From the NCBI GenBank assembly GCA_014904845.1, contig MU119520.1, forward strand, positions 1 to 56,745: a stretch of DNA of 56,745 nucleotides, written 5' to 3'. Positions 13,335-24,948 of this stretch are shown here, piece by piece; position 1 is the first letter of the stretch, and every line of letters starts with the position of its first letter. Both the position numbers and the translations under genes were made by a program. This stretch comes from Acephala macrosclerotiorum (Eukaryota > Ascomycota > Leotiomycetes > Helotiales > Mollisiaceae). The notes under the pieces are model-generated. The model ran no database searches. It was not told the origin of the DNA and was given only the letters and a program-made list of their open reading frames with translations.

Positions 13335-16300
13335 AAGATTGATAATATTCACTGGTCGACGATGTGCTCCGCAACTTGCTCGTTGTTCATTCGTGCAAAG
13401 GACATTAACCTTTCTCGACCATTCCGCGCCCAGCCTTGCATCTCCACCACTCAATGAGGCAGTGAAACAACACCAGCTGAAGATCTTTTCCACCAACAAA
13501 CTCATACATATGCAGCAGCAACCATATGCAACCTCAGGGGAAAAAAAAGAAACAAAGCCACAAACAGCCCCTGCCTCACCGTATTTACATCCGAACCGCC
13601 CGAAAGCCGGAAGCGCGGGATATATGATATGCCGGTTAGATAGGGACGCGTACTCAACTGCATATCTTTCCCCATCACAACAACGATTTGACTCTCCACA
13701 ATCCAGCCTCAAAATCCACATCAACAAACAATTTTCATCTGATGATTTTGGGCCTGTAAGGTTTCACAGCTCATTTTGATCCGATGCAATGTTCCGGATT
13801 TCCCCAAGCTTGGGCCGGAAGACCCTGCTGCCGAATGTGGTGGGTTTGGTGGATTGGTGAGATGAGCGAGAAGGCGAGATAGAGATAGGCTGTGAGACAT
13901 TCTCGATCTGGAGGCTTGAGATTGGGATTGGGATTGGGGGTGTGGGACGCCACGTGTTGAGTCTTATACCAGTCTACCGTCGGGGAAAAAAAAAGAAGGA
14001 AATTTATCAACAATAACATTGCGAAAATTCAAATGCAGAAAAGATCAACAGGGGAAAAACAGGTGATGGTACAATGATACAAATCGTACGGAAGAATTGC
14101 ATCTGCTGTTCATTTAAATCCCTTAGGCGCCAATGCCTGACTTGAGAAGATTTCGGAACGACTGGAGAAGACAGCAGGAAGTCGGTGTAGAAATACTTGA
14201 GTTGGTGGTGTAGGTACTGTGCGCAGCTGAAAGAAAACAGGTTACACAACCATCGTGCATATCTGTACATCGATCGGTGTACTGTACATTCTCGGGCTTT
14301 GGGCTTGCATTCTGGATAAGAGTTTGGCTGACATGAGCTGCAGCGTATGGTGATTGAAGAGCTGTGAGTTAAGTAATGGTGAACAGGAATGAATCGTACC
14401 ATCAGCCTGATAAGGTGTGATTATCTGTGCAGAGTGCATGATACATATGTACGGAGGAATTTCCATAACATGGTGTGTTTATGGAGGGGCATTCGCGAGA
14501 GAGTGTTGAGGGGGTGGTAGGTCTGGAATGAGGGGTCCACACCAATGGCACGTTCTGGCTTGGAAGGAGGAAGCTGCAAGGCAACCAATGAACCCCTAGG
14601 GTTCCCCTCAATTATCTCCTTGGAAATATAGCTCTATTCACCAACCACAAATGCATCCGAACGGAAGCGTCTCGATGACAGCCCTTTTGAACCGTGGTAT
14701 GTGGCTTGTAGGACTTGAGAAGGATAGTTGGGTGTGGCAATGTGGCTGTGCAAATGCCAAGACGAACACCGGCTTCGGCTGGATCTTGATTGCGAGAATA
14801 TTTTTAGAGTGGTGAAACGCTGGTGCAAATGTATGAAAGCCGGTGATACGGGGTCCCCGATGACGTTCTTTGGAGGAGGGAATTTTCGTATCGACGTCAT
14901 GGTCCTTGTTTGAAATGCGTTGGGAATTTTTGCAGGATGGGATGACATTGAGAGGAATTCAAGATGCGATTGTGTTTTTGGCGGTTGGTGGCCTGTCAGA
15001 TCGTCAGGTTGAAGTTTGGAAGCGAGAGGGAGCTTCACTAGGGAGAAAACAGGTTCGACTTGATAGGCGCCCGGTGATATTGCATGCAAGGTGGACTAGA
15101 TTTGTGATTGTTGGAGAGGGGAAAGATCGGGAATAACAGTATCGTCGATAAGAGATGAGATGCATTGCGTTGTTGTGAGTCCCGTGGATAGTTGAAGCCG
15201 GCGAGAAGGGTACGTTTTGGGATGTACCTGGACATGCTTATTCTGATGTCACGATACGGCCCCGCTGAATGGATGTCAAGATCCTCGGGCACCCCGAAAC
15301 GGGAGTCTGGTTGCGCCACTTTCACGAGGTTGTTGACACGATGCGGACAAAGGCCCGAAGATGCGTTTCCTGGCCGGGGGGAAGTGCTGGATGAGTGGCC
15401 CGAAGGGGAAGGCTGTTACTGATACTACGTCAGTCAGCACAGGGACTCCACCGGATTGCAGCATGAACTCGAGACGAGCCTGCCCACACCTTGCTGTCGC
15501 CAAAGAGCCGCCAGAACACCATCAGGCTCAGGACACGATCTGGTCGCTGCATTTGGGGACCACCACACCCAGAGACTTGGAAGCTTGGAAGATACCCAGC
15601 TCAAACACTCTATATGATAAAATAATATCGCTTCAATCCCTGGAATCCGAACACTCGCGTATGACCGCTACTACGGTAATGTTTGATAGCAAGAGCGTGT
15701 CCCACATATGATCTGTTCATGACATCCACTCAAAACCATGAATCTTGAGCAAGTGACTTCGCTCGAAACCTACGTCAAGATGGACAATTTCGTGCACCGT
15801 TCATAAAACATCCCACCCCATTGCGGGCCTCATCTCTCTCCAGCACGCAGCCTTTCGGATTTGTTCTGCAGTGTTTGTTGTGATTATTGCGAGACATGCT
15901 GCACGCCCCATCGAGTTTTATTGAATCCACGTTGCCCGCCATCGTGCATCGTGCCGTCTGGGCAGATAACCGATTCGACTCCTCGCTCAGCCTGCAGCCT
16001 GGGAGCTGACTGCAGACCGCCAACCCTGGAGCAACGTCCGAAAGCGTCGAGGTGGGGTTGCTGAGGCGTGAGTTCAGTTGCATCGCACAGCTGATTAAAG
16101 CGCGAACACGCCTGTTGCTGCGCGAAGGAAATTCTGAAGGTGAGACGGTCCTGTCTTTGCTTTTCATCGTTGGGCGGTCTTTGGCGAAGCGATCGCGGCG
16201 GTCTTACTTTTTTATATGATATTGAACGTGCCTCATAGTTCCACGACTCCCACTCCCGCTCCCAACCCCAACCCAAGACTTCGTGAAGGTGGACTCCTGA

Positions 16301-16447
16301 GCCGTTCACGGCCAAAAGCTCACGACCAGAGCTCTCCCAGCCTCTCGAGCTTCCCTGCATGCGCGCACTCCTCCGTACGGCAAACTCAATCGCGCTCATC
16401 CAGCTCTGCCAGGATCCCGTGGCGGTATTCTTGGCCTTTTCCAGATT

Positions 16448-16474
16448 TCGTGCATATCGTGCATATCGTGCATC
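16448..16474. repeat. Three tandem copies of a 9-bp unit (tcgtgcata)
   Basis: Three consecutive 9-bp units, the last with one change, lie about 560 bp upstream of the start codon at 17035. Function is unknown; they could be a short repeat or a clustered binding site. Confidence 0.5.
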
Positions 16475-17034
16475 ACGTCTCTTTCGTGTCGCCTGTTGCC
16501 GTTGGTGCTGGATCTCTGGTGGCCTCTTAGCGCGAGTCTAAAGTCATCAAACAATCGGGCGGATCTCGCGAGGGAGAAAGACGAACGAGAGACCAGCATC
16601 ACGTCTCCACACCTTCCCGGCCGCGCGAGGGAGGCATTTGCTTTCTCTGCAACACAAATCGGGTCGTCAACACGAGCAGCATCCGACATTCACTCTTTGG
16701 ATATATTCCAACCACCTCGCTGCCCCCAATTGACCGTCGCCTCGCCCTCACTCTCCATCCCTCTCTCTCCTCCTCACCACTACGGCAGATCAACAAAGGG
16801 TGCATTGCATACATTCCGGCCGACGACGCTTCACCGAATCTACCTATCCTATCGATGAGCTACTGTCTTTTAGCCACTTCATAATCCTCTAGTGCCCGCC
16901 TTGCCTGAAGAAGAACGATAGAGCGAGCGATCTAGTGCTTCACGATAGCAAGGAATCTTTCAGAAGCTCCCCCCGCCAATAAAATACCTCAGACTCGTCA
17001 CCCTGTTCGATATCCACTTTCTATATCTCCAAGC

Positions 17035-18174
17035 ATGATGGCCGATCTTCCTCACCGGAAACCTATGCCTGCTGGCTATCAAGGTCCGCAACACTCAAAA
17101 GTTCATTCACACAGTCGGACTCGCACGACTTCTTCAAATACATTCCCTGCCTCCGCCTATCCGCCACAACCTCAACAGCTCTACCCAAGCAGTATGCAGG
17201 TCCAGTCCTACACCTCTCGACGGACGCCCTCGACAGCTACCTTTTCAACGACAGCCAGCAGTGGCAATGGACCTGTGCCCTTTCGACAGAGCTCACAAGA
17301 TCTGCGACGCTCGACTTCCTCGAGATCTGGCGGTTCTCCTACAGGCTATGTCGCCCTGATGAGAAAACAAAAGGCTACAGTCTGGTGTGATCGAGCGCAG
17401 CATGAGGATCCACGATTACTGGCACAGCAGAAGGCTGCGAAGGTACGAGCGACAATGGAAGTGATCGGTGGCCCGACAACAACCTCGGGCGGACGGATAT
17501 CCTCAAGCAGCTCAGGCAACTTGGCAGGTAGCAACAGGGTCACGGCAAAGATCAGACATCATGGCAAGGCAGGCTTGGTGGGCTACAGTCCGGGAGATCT
17601 AGTTGGGGGTGTGGGAGGTGTGCCCATGCGATTAAGTGCTAGTGAAGTGGAGGGAGAAGACAGTGATGATGATGCGGATAGTGGGAATGGGCCACATGGG
17701 GGAGCATATCACCGCAGAACTGGCAGCGGAAGGAGTAGTGTTGGAAGTGGGAGAAGGGGTCTCACTTATTCACGACAATCCGGTGCCAGCTCAATACACG
17801 GTAGATGGAGCTCGGGAAATACACCACCAAGTGAGAGACAAGACTCAATGGAGGATGTTCCTGAAGCTGGAGAGACACCTTTACCTGGCACTCACGTCAG
17901 GTCGAAGAATTACTTCACAGCAGATGGAGGTGCGGATGGAACCCGCAGTGTTGGAAGTGGCAGCAGCGGAGAGAGAGCAGACAATGTTGCTGAACTGGGC
18001 ACTAACGACGCCGCAAGACTTGCAGCCAACAGCCTAATGAAAGCAACCATCACTCGCGAGAAGAGCGTCAAGAACCCCGAAGAACTACGAAGAAGAGGCA
18101 GTGTCGACGAGAGAACAATGACCATGAGTGCTGGGCGATTATACATTGCAAACCCAGACGCGGATAGTGATTGA
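17035..18174 (+). CDS. Fungal protein of unknown function, Ser/Gly-rich with a conserved core
   Basis: A single-exon gene of 379 codons starting at ATGATG (17035), preceded by a C/T-rich leader. I do not recognise a named family. Most of the protein is low complexity: the first 100 residues are rich in Ser, Thr, Pro and Gln, and residues 200-300 carry Gly/Ser runs with an acidic patch near 203-217. Between these is a compact, non-repetitive segment at about 104-146 (GYVALMRKQKATVWCDRAQ, then EDPRLLAQQK) that looks like the conserved part. No signal peptide or membrane helix is visible. A second more ordered stretch follows at about 325-360 (ARLAANSLMKATITREK). The composition suggests a largely disordered cytosolic or nuclear protein. 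The reading frame is clean and not mutated. Confidence 0.8.
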   Translation: MMADLPHRKPMPAGYQGPQHSKVHSHSRTRTTSSNTFPASAYPPQPQQLYPSSMQVQSYTSRRTPSTATFSTTASSGNGPVPFRQSSQDLRRSTSSRSGGSPTGYVALMRKQKATVWCDRAQHEDPRLLAQQKAAKVRATMEVIGGPTTTSGGRISSSSSGNLAGSNRVTAKIRHHGKAGLVGYSPGDLVGGVGGVPMRLSASEVEGEDSDDDADSGNGPHGGAYHRRTGSGRSSVGSGRRGLTYSRQSGASSIHGRWSSGNTPPSERQDSMEDVPEAGETPLPGTHVRSKNYFTADGGADGTRSVGSGSSGERADNVAELGTNDAARLAANSLMKATITREKSVKNPEELRRRGSVDERTMTMSAGRLYIANPDADSD

Positions 18175-18591
18175 GGGCCTTTGAGGAGGATATACCAGGG
18201 CTTGTTTGAATATGCATTTTTCGGCGTTAGAAGGCGGTCAGGATACCGGTTCTTGGAATGGCATGGCAGGTCCACACAGCCTGATGCATTTATCTTTGGC
18301 TATTGGATGGCGGCGGTTTGAGTCTGCGAGAGGCCATTGTAGCCCTCACTCGTTTTTAGCGACCATTTGCATACATGAAGCTCTCAGGGGCAATACCTAC
18401 TACAGTTTGAGAGTAATGAGAAGTATACGGCTTCAATTGAATACAAGACGTTGAATTGTCCTTCGTGATATTATTTTAATTTGCTTTGGTGAATCATCAA
18501 TATTGAATTTGTTCCAGATACATGCTGCTAATAAAAGAAACCTTGGTTCATGCAGGGTTGCGACTTCCGTTTAAAGCGGCGCTTGCCAGAA

Positions 18592-18633
18592 ACGCGAAAC
18601 CACTATGCAGACGCGCTTCTGGCTGGAGCGCGT
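18592..18633. promoter_or_regulatory. Cluster of three MCB-type (ACGCG) sites upstream of the CAF-1 gene
   Basis: ACGCGA at 18592-18597, ACGCGC at 18611-18616 and GCGCGT at 18628-18633 lie about 175-215 bp before the CAF-1 start codon. ACGCG is the core bound by the MBF/Swi6-type G1/S regulators in fungi. CAF-1 acts in replication-coupled nucleosome assembly, so S-phase control is a natural reading. This is an inference from motif and context. Confidence 0.5.
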
Positions 18634-18808
18634 CTTCTTCAACACCTCCACACGAAGCCTCAACACAACAATCACGGCAGCAATCCTTGGTCGAGCTTCG
18701 AATAACGATCCCGATTGTTCAATTGTTCGATTCACTGTATCTAGAAGCTGATGTCACTTTCATTCAGGATTCGATTCACTACATCGAACGAAATTGACTG
18801 CGTTCACG

Positions 18809-20944
18809 ATGTCGCCAGAAACTTCCCCGAACCCGCTCAAACGAGCCCACGATGTCTTTGAGGGCTTCTCGCAGGGCGTATCTCAGCTACCAGAGCTCGA
18901 GCAGCCATTCACTGTTCCTGCGAACTTCCTCGACACTCTCGAACGCCAGGAGGAGGCAACGAAAGACGACTCGCAAGAATCTCTGCCTACACCTCCAATC
19001 AGCATCGGAAATAAAAGAGACCCAAGTCCAAGTCGATCTTCGACGGGCTCTTTGACTGACCCGGGACCTAATACACCACCGTATCGAGATCCTTCTCCTG
19101 TTCCTGCTCTGGTACCTACGGCTTCGACAGCTCCTCCATCTTCAGCATTCGCAGCTATGACGGGCCCCGCTCCTCCGCCAGCTAAGAAGGCGAAGCTCAC
19201 ATTCCAGGAGAAGGAATTACGGAGAATCAATAAGGAAATCAAGGACAAGGAGCGTGCGGAGGAGAAAGCACGCAAAGACGCGGAACGACAAGCACAAGCC
19301 GAGGAGAAGGCCAGGAAGGAAGCCGAGAAAGAAGCCGAAAAGAAGAAGAGAGAGGCAGACCTAGAGGAGAAGCGTGCTGCTAAAGAAGCAGAAAAGGCCG
19401 CCAAGGAGGAAAAGCGCAAAAAGAAGGAAGAAGAAAAGCAAAAGGCCGACGAGGAGAAGCGGAAGAAGGATGAAGCCAAACGGAAGAAGGAGAGCAGTCA
19501 GATGAAGCTTGGCAACTTCTTCGCTATTCCTCAAAAACGACGGTCTGCCAGTGTGGAGAGCAGCAGAGGTAGGAGTTCGATGAGTCCGGCTCCGCAGAGC
19601 TCGATCGCCAGTCTCCTTTCTGCCACTGCTGCTGTTCCGAGTCCTTCGAAACATACGCCAAGCAAGCCCAAGTTATCGACCTACGAGAAGCTGTTCCCAG
19701 ACTTCTTCATTCAGAATGGAGTCAGTCTGGCACCAACCAACCGATTCGAGAGGAACGAAGAAGCCTCGGAGGCTATACAGAATACCATTGATAGCTATAT
19801 ACTTGGAAACCGGAGTCCTGGCAGACAACGACCTTATGATGCATCATCACTATTCCATATCTCTCCGCAAGTTGCGGCAGCACACCGTGGCAGACGACGT
19901 ATGCCTGTCCGCGAGATTATGACTGATTTCTACGAGGGAAAGGCTTCACGACCGATCGACCTAACCACGGACTCGCAAAATTCGCAGATCAAAAGGACGA
20001 CAGATTTGCTCAAGGAGGTGCCTATGAAGTTCCTGAAGTTTCAGGAAGATGTCAGACCGCCGTACCGAGGCACATATACTGCTCGACCCGTCAATGGAAT
20101 GACGAAACTTGCGAGAAATCCCATTAGGAGAGATCTTCCAGACACGAATTACGACTATGACAGTGAAGCAGAATGGATTGAGGATGAGGATGCGGAAGAT
20201 TTGAAGAGTGAGGGTGACGAGGAGGAAGAACTAGACGAGGATGAGGATATGGAAGGGTTTTTGGACGACGAAGGAGATGAGACCTCATCTTCGAAGCGAC
20301 TCGTCTTGCAGGGTGATTTGGAGCCCATATCGACTGGCCTGTGTTGGGAAGATAGGAAGAAGCGGAACACAAATGTCAAGATGGTTGCGTATCGAATGGA
20401 GGTCATTCTAGGTATGTTTCTTGCTTGCTTTTCCATAGCCGTTTGCTGACCATCTACAGATCCTAACATCAAGTCAATCGACCCATTCTCCTCCAGCTAC
20501 TGGGAGCCAACACCATCTACCATGGATCCTCCTCGAATCCCCCTCAACTCAATGAAAAACACCTCGCTAAACTTCAACGGCAAAACGGCCAAACCCGTCA
20601 AATCATTCTTCACCACCACCTCCGACGCCCTCAAATCCTCCCCCTCATCCCTCGCCTCACCATCTACCTTCGCCCAACCCCGCACCAACTCGAATGGCAA
20701 AGAAGGCAAGCCCAAAAAGCTCCTCCCACCGGAAGACATGGAAGCCTTCAAGCAAGCGATTCAAGGGAATGATCTTAGTAAAGTCGGCTTAGTAGAGGTA
20801 TTGAAGAAGAAATTCCCAGGAAGGACGGCGGCGAGTATTAAGGATACTCTTGAGGCTGTTGCGGTGAGGGGACTGAAGGGCCAGAAGGAGAGTGAGAAGA
20901 AGTGGGTTTTGATTGAGGATGTTGCTCCTTTTCAGAGCTCGTGA
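18809..20944 (+). CDS. Chromatin assembly factor 1 large subunit (p150/Cac1-like)
   Basis: The largest CAF-1 subunit, which with two smaller subunits deposits histones H3-H4 on newly replicated DNA in the nucleus. There are two exons, 18809-20411 and 20460-20944; the 48-bp GT-AG intron splits an Asp codon. The protein has 695 residues. Seen in order: a Pro/Ser-rich N-terminus; a KER-type highly charged helix at about 130-230; QMKLGNFF at 231-238, matching a PCNA-binding PIP box (Q-x-x-L-x-x-F-F); the conserved CAF-1 segment containing KFLKFQEDVRPPYRGTY; a long acidic Glu/Asp stretch; and a winged-helix-like C-terminal region (SKVGLVEVLKKKFPGRTAASIKDTLE). The start is the ATG at 18809. The frame runs upstream only to a TTG at 18794, so the longer form is unlikely. 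The frame is intact. Confidence 0.93.
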
Positions 20945-21515
20945 GCTGCCTACCCATACTTTTGCTGCGCATTTGATTCGAGGGCTATTGCTGTTGGTGC
21001 TGGAGGTATCGTGTAGCTTGGCGTTTGGAGTTGGACCTGCAGGGGGTTACAGAAAATATTTCTTGCTGGATTGACGGTGGTTTTTGGCATCACGGAAAGA
21101 TTTCTATGTGGCAGTGAGTGGGATTGTGGTGTGGACAGGAGGGGGTAAGCGAAGGGGTGAGAGGGAAGGGGAAGTGTATAATATCACGAGGGCAGCGGCG
21201 TTGCTAGATAAGATAGGGTTATGATACGGTATCAGGTGGATGAAATTTGCATGGTATGGTATTGCATCCCCGCTCTCTCTCAAATATTGGTGCCCGAGTA
21301 AGTGTTCGTAGGATGGGGAATGTGGGTGCCAAGTGGCACTAATTATCTTGAAGGGGACATTGTTGGTGTTTTGTTTACTAGTTTTTCCCGGGAAGGAAGT
21401 TTCTCAGAAATTGTCTGCATGGCTTTGATGCATTGTTCTTTTGAAAGTTGGTAACGTAACGTGTATTCAGACAATCTCATTCTTTGTTTTCATGCACTTG
21501 GAAATTTGGAAATCA

Positions 21516-21645
21516 GACGAAAATGTCTGTAAAGTTGACAGCCGTCGTCACTTCTCCATCAAACGAAGATGTTTATGAAGTTGACAATCGTCACCCTTTC
21601 TCCATTAGACGAAAATGTCTGGAAGGTTGATAGTCGTTCATCCCT
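21516..21645. repeat. 46-bp tandem repeat, about 2.8 copies
   Basis: Units start at 21516, 21562 and 21608, exactly 46 bp apart. Each contains acgaaratgt, then gttgayag/aatcgtc, then ttctccat, with scattered substitutions; the last copy is incomplete. Confidence 0.75.
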
Positions 21646-22210
21646 CTTTATACCAAGCAAGCATTGAATTCTACCGGGCGGAAGTAGGGCGGAGTAAGGG
21701 GTAAAATGTAACTTGACTCTCTTCTCGTAGGCCTTCTTGGCATTCTCTCCAGAAGCAGCATCATACCAACTCCCGTCGTAGGCTCGTAGTTGAATGTGGA
21801 GAATAAGCTTGAGAGTGTGGGGATGGGAAGTTTTATACTGCTCGATTTGCTTTGATTTTGTGTGTTGATAAGTGATGGGAATGAGTCAGGAGGTGGGGTG
21901 GAATTGTTTGAGAAAGTGAATATATCGAAGAGTAGAGTTGGTTCAAGCGAGCTTTGTTTGGGGTTTTTGATGGATATAAAAGGCTAAGGGAAACGTTGTA
22001 AGATAGTAGGTAGTAAAGGGGGCAACAATCGGTCAGCGAAAAGATTGCGCGTGTCTTTGCGACTCCATCAAGCGTGGGTTACCATATAAGCGTGAAAGAC
22101 GTAATATGAACCTTAAATCTGGAATGCGTAGGAATCGTTCGTCCAAGGCTGAATTGGGAGTTACACGCGATAAAAAAATAGTTGCCGTTAAGTATTACTT
22201 CCGCTATCAA

Positions 22211-22437
22211 ATACTTGAGACAATTGGTCGTCTTGAAAGTTTTGGGAAGATGGGTAGATCTATCGCCATTCCAGACATCGGCGAAAATACATCTCGTTGT
22301 CGTCTGGTATATATATGCTTGATAGATAGTCACTGTGAACCTCAAGCCAACCGCTTACTACTTGAGACGATGCGTCGTCTTGAATTTCTAGGGAGACGGT
22401 TTAAGGTATCGCCATTCAAGACATCAGCGAAAACGCT
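22211..22437. repeat. Diverged direct duplication of about 80 bp, 148 bp apart
   Basis: Copy 1 is 22211-22290 and copy 2 is about 22359-22437. Shared blocks are acttgagac, cgtcttgaa, atcgccattc and agacatc-gcgaaaa. The copies differ by many substitutions and small gaps, so the duplication is old. It may be a remnant of a repeated element; no coding identity was recognised. Confidence 0.6.
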
Positions 22438-23810
22438 ATTCTCCCTATCCAGTGCGCTTATCAACCAGACGAGTTGAGGGATACTTGTTAATAATGCAAA
22501 TATATCTCTTTTAAAAGCGCATTTCAAAGTCCTTTGGAGCATAAGTTCCGCGATAAGTTTTCTCTTGCTATTATAAGAGCGCAAGCCTGGCTAGACTCTT
22601 GGTAGTGACTTGACGACGCTTTTGCGTCCAGGCACTATGATCTCTTTAGCTTTCTCTAAGAACGTCGCTAGGTTGCAATAGGTTCCAGGTTCTGGACGTC
22701 TTATACTTGCGAGGTTTGCCTGAAAAGGTTCTTTCACGTGCTTCTAGGCGCTTTGGGAGTGAATTACTTCTGTTGATGGTGGAGTCATTCCTTCTTCAAA
22801 TGTCCTATCCTTTGATCTTACAATTCCACCTTCAGATTTGCACAATCGAATATAATATTGCCTTGAACACTCAAATCCCCATTCCTTGTTTCTTGAACTT
22901 CAAGCCCAGATCGGATATTTTCCATTTTACAATCTCTGTACTCACCACTCGAGTTGCCCAGCTCAAACTCAAATGTCGGCCCTCATGCCGAACAAAGTTC
23001 CGGACCTAACTCCGCATGATAGAACAGAGTTCACCCTCAGAATCAGGGTTTCACTTACAGTAAAGTAAACTCAACGACGTGCAGATGCCATGCAATGTTG
23101 AACCTTGGAAGTTAAATTTTGTTGGGTGTTCGAGACAGAGGTGGGGTTGTTCCGTTGCGGGGTTGAGGGGTAGGTTAGCACGGGATTTTAGCTTAGATGC
23201 AGAATGGAAGTCTATTTTTAAATTTTGAAGTATGTTCCGAGTGGATGATAAAAAGTTAAAGTGCATTCGAGGGGTGTGAGAGGGTGTTGCGGGAGCGGGA
23301 TATGCAAGAGATGTGGTCTAGGTGTTTACGGAGTGGAGGTGGGGATTTTCACATGTCTCCTGCATAATGATTGTGTAATTGGAAAATGGGGATCGGAGAG
23401 TTACTGAGAGTATGTCAGTTCTCGATGTTTGTTGGATGGGAATTCGAGCCTGGACGGGATGGTGCATACTGCAGTGCATTTGAGAGAATGAGGGGTCCTG
23501 CATGCCGCGCGTCAGTGTGGATGTCTTGGGCCTTGAACCTTGAAGGGTCTAGATGGTCTATTTGCATGAGGGCTGGCCTTGAAGTCAGCCCAAGTACCTG
23601 GCTAGAAGCTCAAGCTTCTTTTTCACTTTCTTATTCATAGTTCATGTAGTGCGAGCAGTGCCCCCTTCATGCTTCTTTGAATGGCGGGGTAGAACTGGAT
23701 TCAAGAAAGCAGCGTCTTCTCGACTCTTCAATAACAAAATTTATCTATATTTCTATTCTACGTTATTGATTTCTCAAGCTGATACTTCCCATTCCCTTTA
23801 GCAAGTCGGC

Positions 23811-24338
23811 CTAATTTTTACTTTTTGCACTTTGTCCCTCAATTTGCTTGGCACCCTCTATAGGACTCAACCAACCGCAACGATCCTTAACATAAATCTC
23901 ACCCATTGGCTTCAACTTCGTCTCATGAAGGTTGAAATCATCCACCGTCCCAATCCGCAAGATACTCCTTCCCGGACGCGCTGCGTTGACACGGTACATG
24001 AGCGTGCCACAAGTCTTGCAGAAATAGTTGGTCATTACATTCCCTGAAGCAGTGGTGTGCGATTGCCCATAAGCTGTGAGGTTATCGCGGCCACGGATGT
24101 GGGTGAGATATGGATCTAGGACGGTGAAGTTTGAGGCGAACATAGATGCTGTGATCTTGCGGCAGTCGGTGCAGTGGCAGACAAAGCTGGCTACGAAGCC
24201 AGGGCCTTGGGTAGGGAATGAGAGTTGCACGGCGCCGCAGAAGCAGGTTGCCGTTGCCGAGTCTTCCTTTGACCAGCCGTCAGAGGCGCCGCCGGCTAGA
24301 GGGAAGTAAGGCTTGGATTTATCGGCGATGGCGGCCAT
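23811..24338 (-). CDS. GFA-family (DUF636/CENP-V-type) zinc-binding protein
   Basis: A 175-residue single-exon protein of the glutathione-dependent formaldehyde-activating (GFA) fold, small cytosolic proteins with two zinc sites. The cysteine pattern is complete: C32-x-C34 (CFCG), C54-x-C56-x2-C59 (CHCTDC) and C107-x2-C110 (CKTC). The core is followed by SILRIGTVDD and a GEIYVKDRCGWL segment typical of the family. Substrate cannot be inferred, since many fungal members have not been shown to act on formaldehyde. The ATG at 24338 gives the usual family length with a short N-terminal extension. Downstream lies the broken HET gene; no functional link is apparent. Confidence 0.9.
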   Translation of the reverse strand: MAAIADKSKPYFPLAGGASDGWSKEDSATATCFCGAVQLSFPTQGPGFVASFVCHCTDCRKITASMFASNFTVLDPYLTHIRGRDNLTAYGQSHTTASGNVMTNYFCKTCGTLMYRVNAARPGRSILRIGTVDDFNLHETKLKPMGEIYVKDRCGWLSPIEGAKQIEGQSAKSKN

Positions 24339-24948
24339 AGTAGTGTAATTCTATATCTTTGTGCAAAATGGTTTTGATATCTGGCGTTATTGATGTTGCG
24401 AGACGTAGTGAGCAAAACCACAGAAGGTAGGTTGGGGTTTGCCAAGAGGAGCAATTACTGAGCTTATGCTTTGGGGAGTCTCGTCGGTAATGCTGCTGCC
24501 TAAGGTCTTGTTTCGCTTCGGCGCGAGTGCGGCACCCCCACGCTTATCCGCCCGCGATACTTCCTATCTCAGTGTGTTCCTTCTCGTCTCGTTGCAATTT
24601 TGAAAGCCCAGTAGTAGCTCAATGCATCGTCCTCAAGGTCAATTTCGAGGTGTCTTTATGAACGTTTCGACCCATCTCCCCACGTTAAAAGATCGGTTGA
24701 GAGTCTTGGTATATACCTGAACGAAGCGTCCCCGCTTTCCTCTTGTGCCTTAACGTAAGTCGCAAAATTGGGTATATTCCAATTCATATGCATAAGGAAG
24801 CTGCTTATCTTGCACCTACGTTCACCATCTGGGAAATATGCTGATTCTGAAAGAATCTTCGAAAGCAGAATCATGAATCAATAATAGGTCTTCAAACGAG
24901 TGTGAAGGCGTTCTTAGTTTGCCTATTGTCGTCCTCGTCCTTGTATAT
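24339..24948. other. Spacer of about 610 bp
   Basis: No gene seen. It holds the presumed promoter of the GFA gene (minus strand, reading away) and the 3' flank of the HET pseudogene. Confidence 0.5.

Larger units (their letters stand above)
12581..16440. other. Gene-poor spacer of about 3.9 kb
   Basis: Apart from the inverted-repeat element (12731-12989) and a short 15-bp repeat (13266-13334), I see no supportable gene. Open frames of 60-200 codons occur on both strands (for example 13180-13779 plus and 14634-15089 minus) but show no recognisable domain, no consistent splice structure and no support from neighbouring frames. The stretch may include long 5' regulatory or untranslated sequence for the gene starting at 17035. 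Confidence 0.5.
20945..23810. other. Spacer of about 2.9 kb with repeats
   Basis: No supportable gene. It contains a 46-bp tandem repeat (21516-21645) and a diverged direct duplication (22211-22290 and 22359-22437), recorded separately. Short frames around the duplication carry the same peptide pattern twice on the minus strand (F-A-D-V-x-N-G-D), which follows from the duplication rather than from a protein family. The first few hundred bases probably hold the 3' end of the CAF-1 transcript. Confidence 0.5.

Noticed and set aside
13180..13779. A 199-codon plus-strand frame containing G-N-rich repeats
   Set aside because: It opens with a TTG-type start in the computed frame, overlaps an equally long minus frame, has no domain, and its repeat part is explained by the 15-bp minisatellite.
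14634..15089. A 151-codon minus-strand frame
   Set aside because: No recognisable motif, composition not clearly coding, and overlapping plus-strand frames are just as open.
21516..21645. CRISPR-like repeat array
   Set aside because: Units are directly adjacent 46-bp tandem copies with no unique spacers, in a fungal context.
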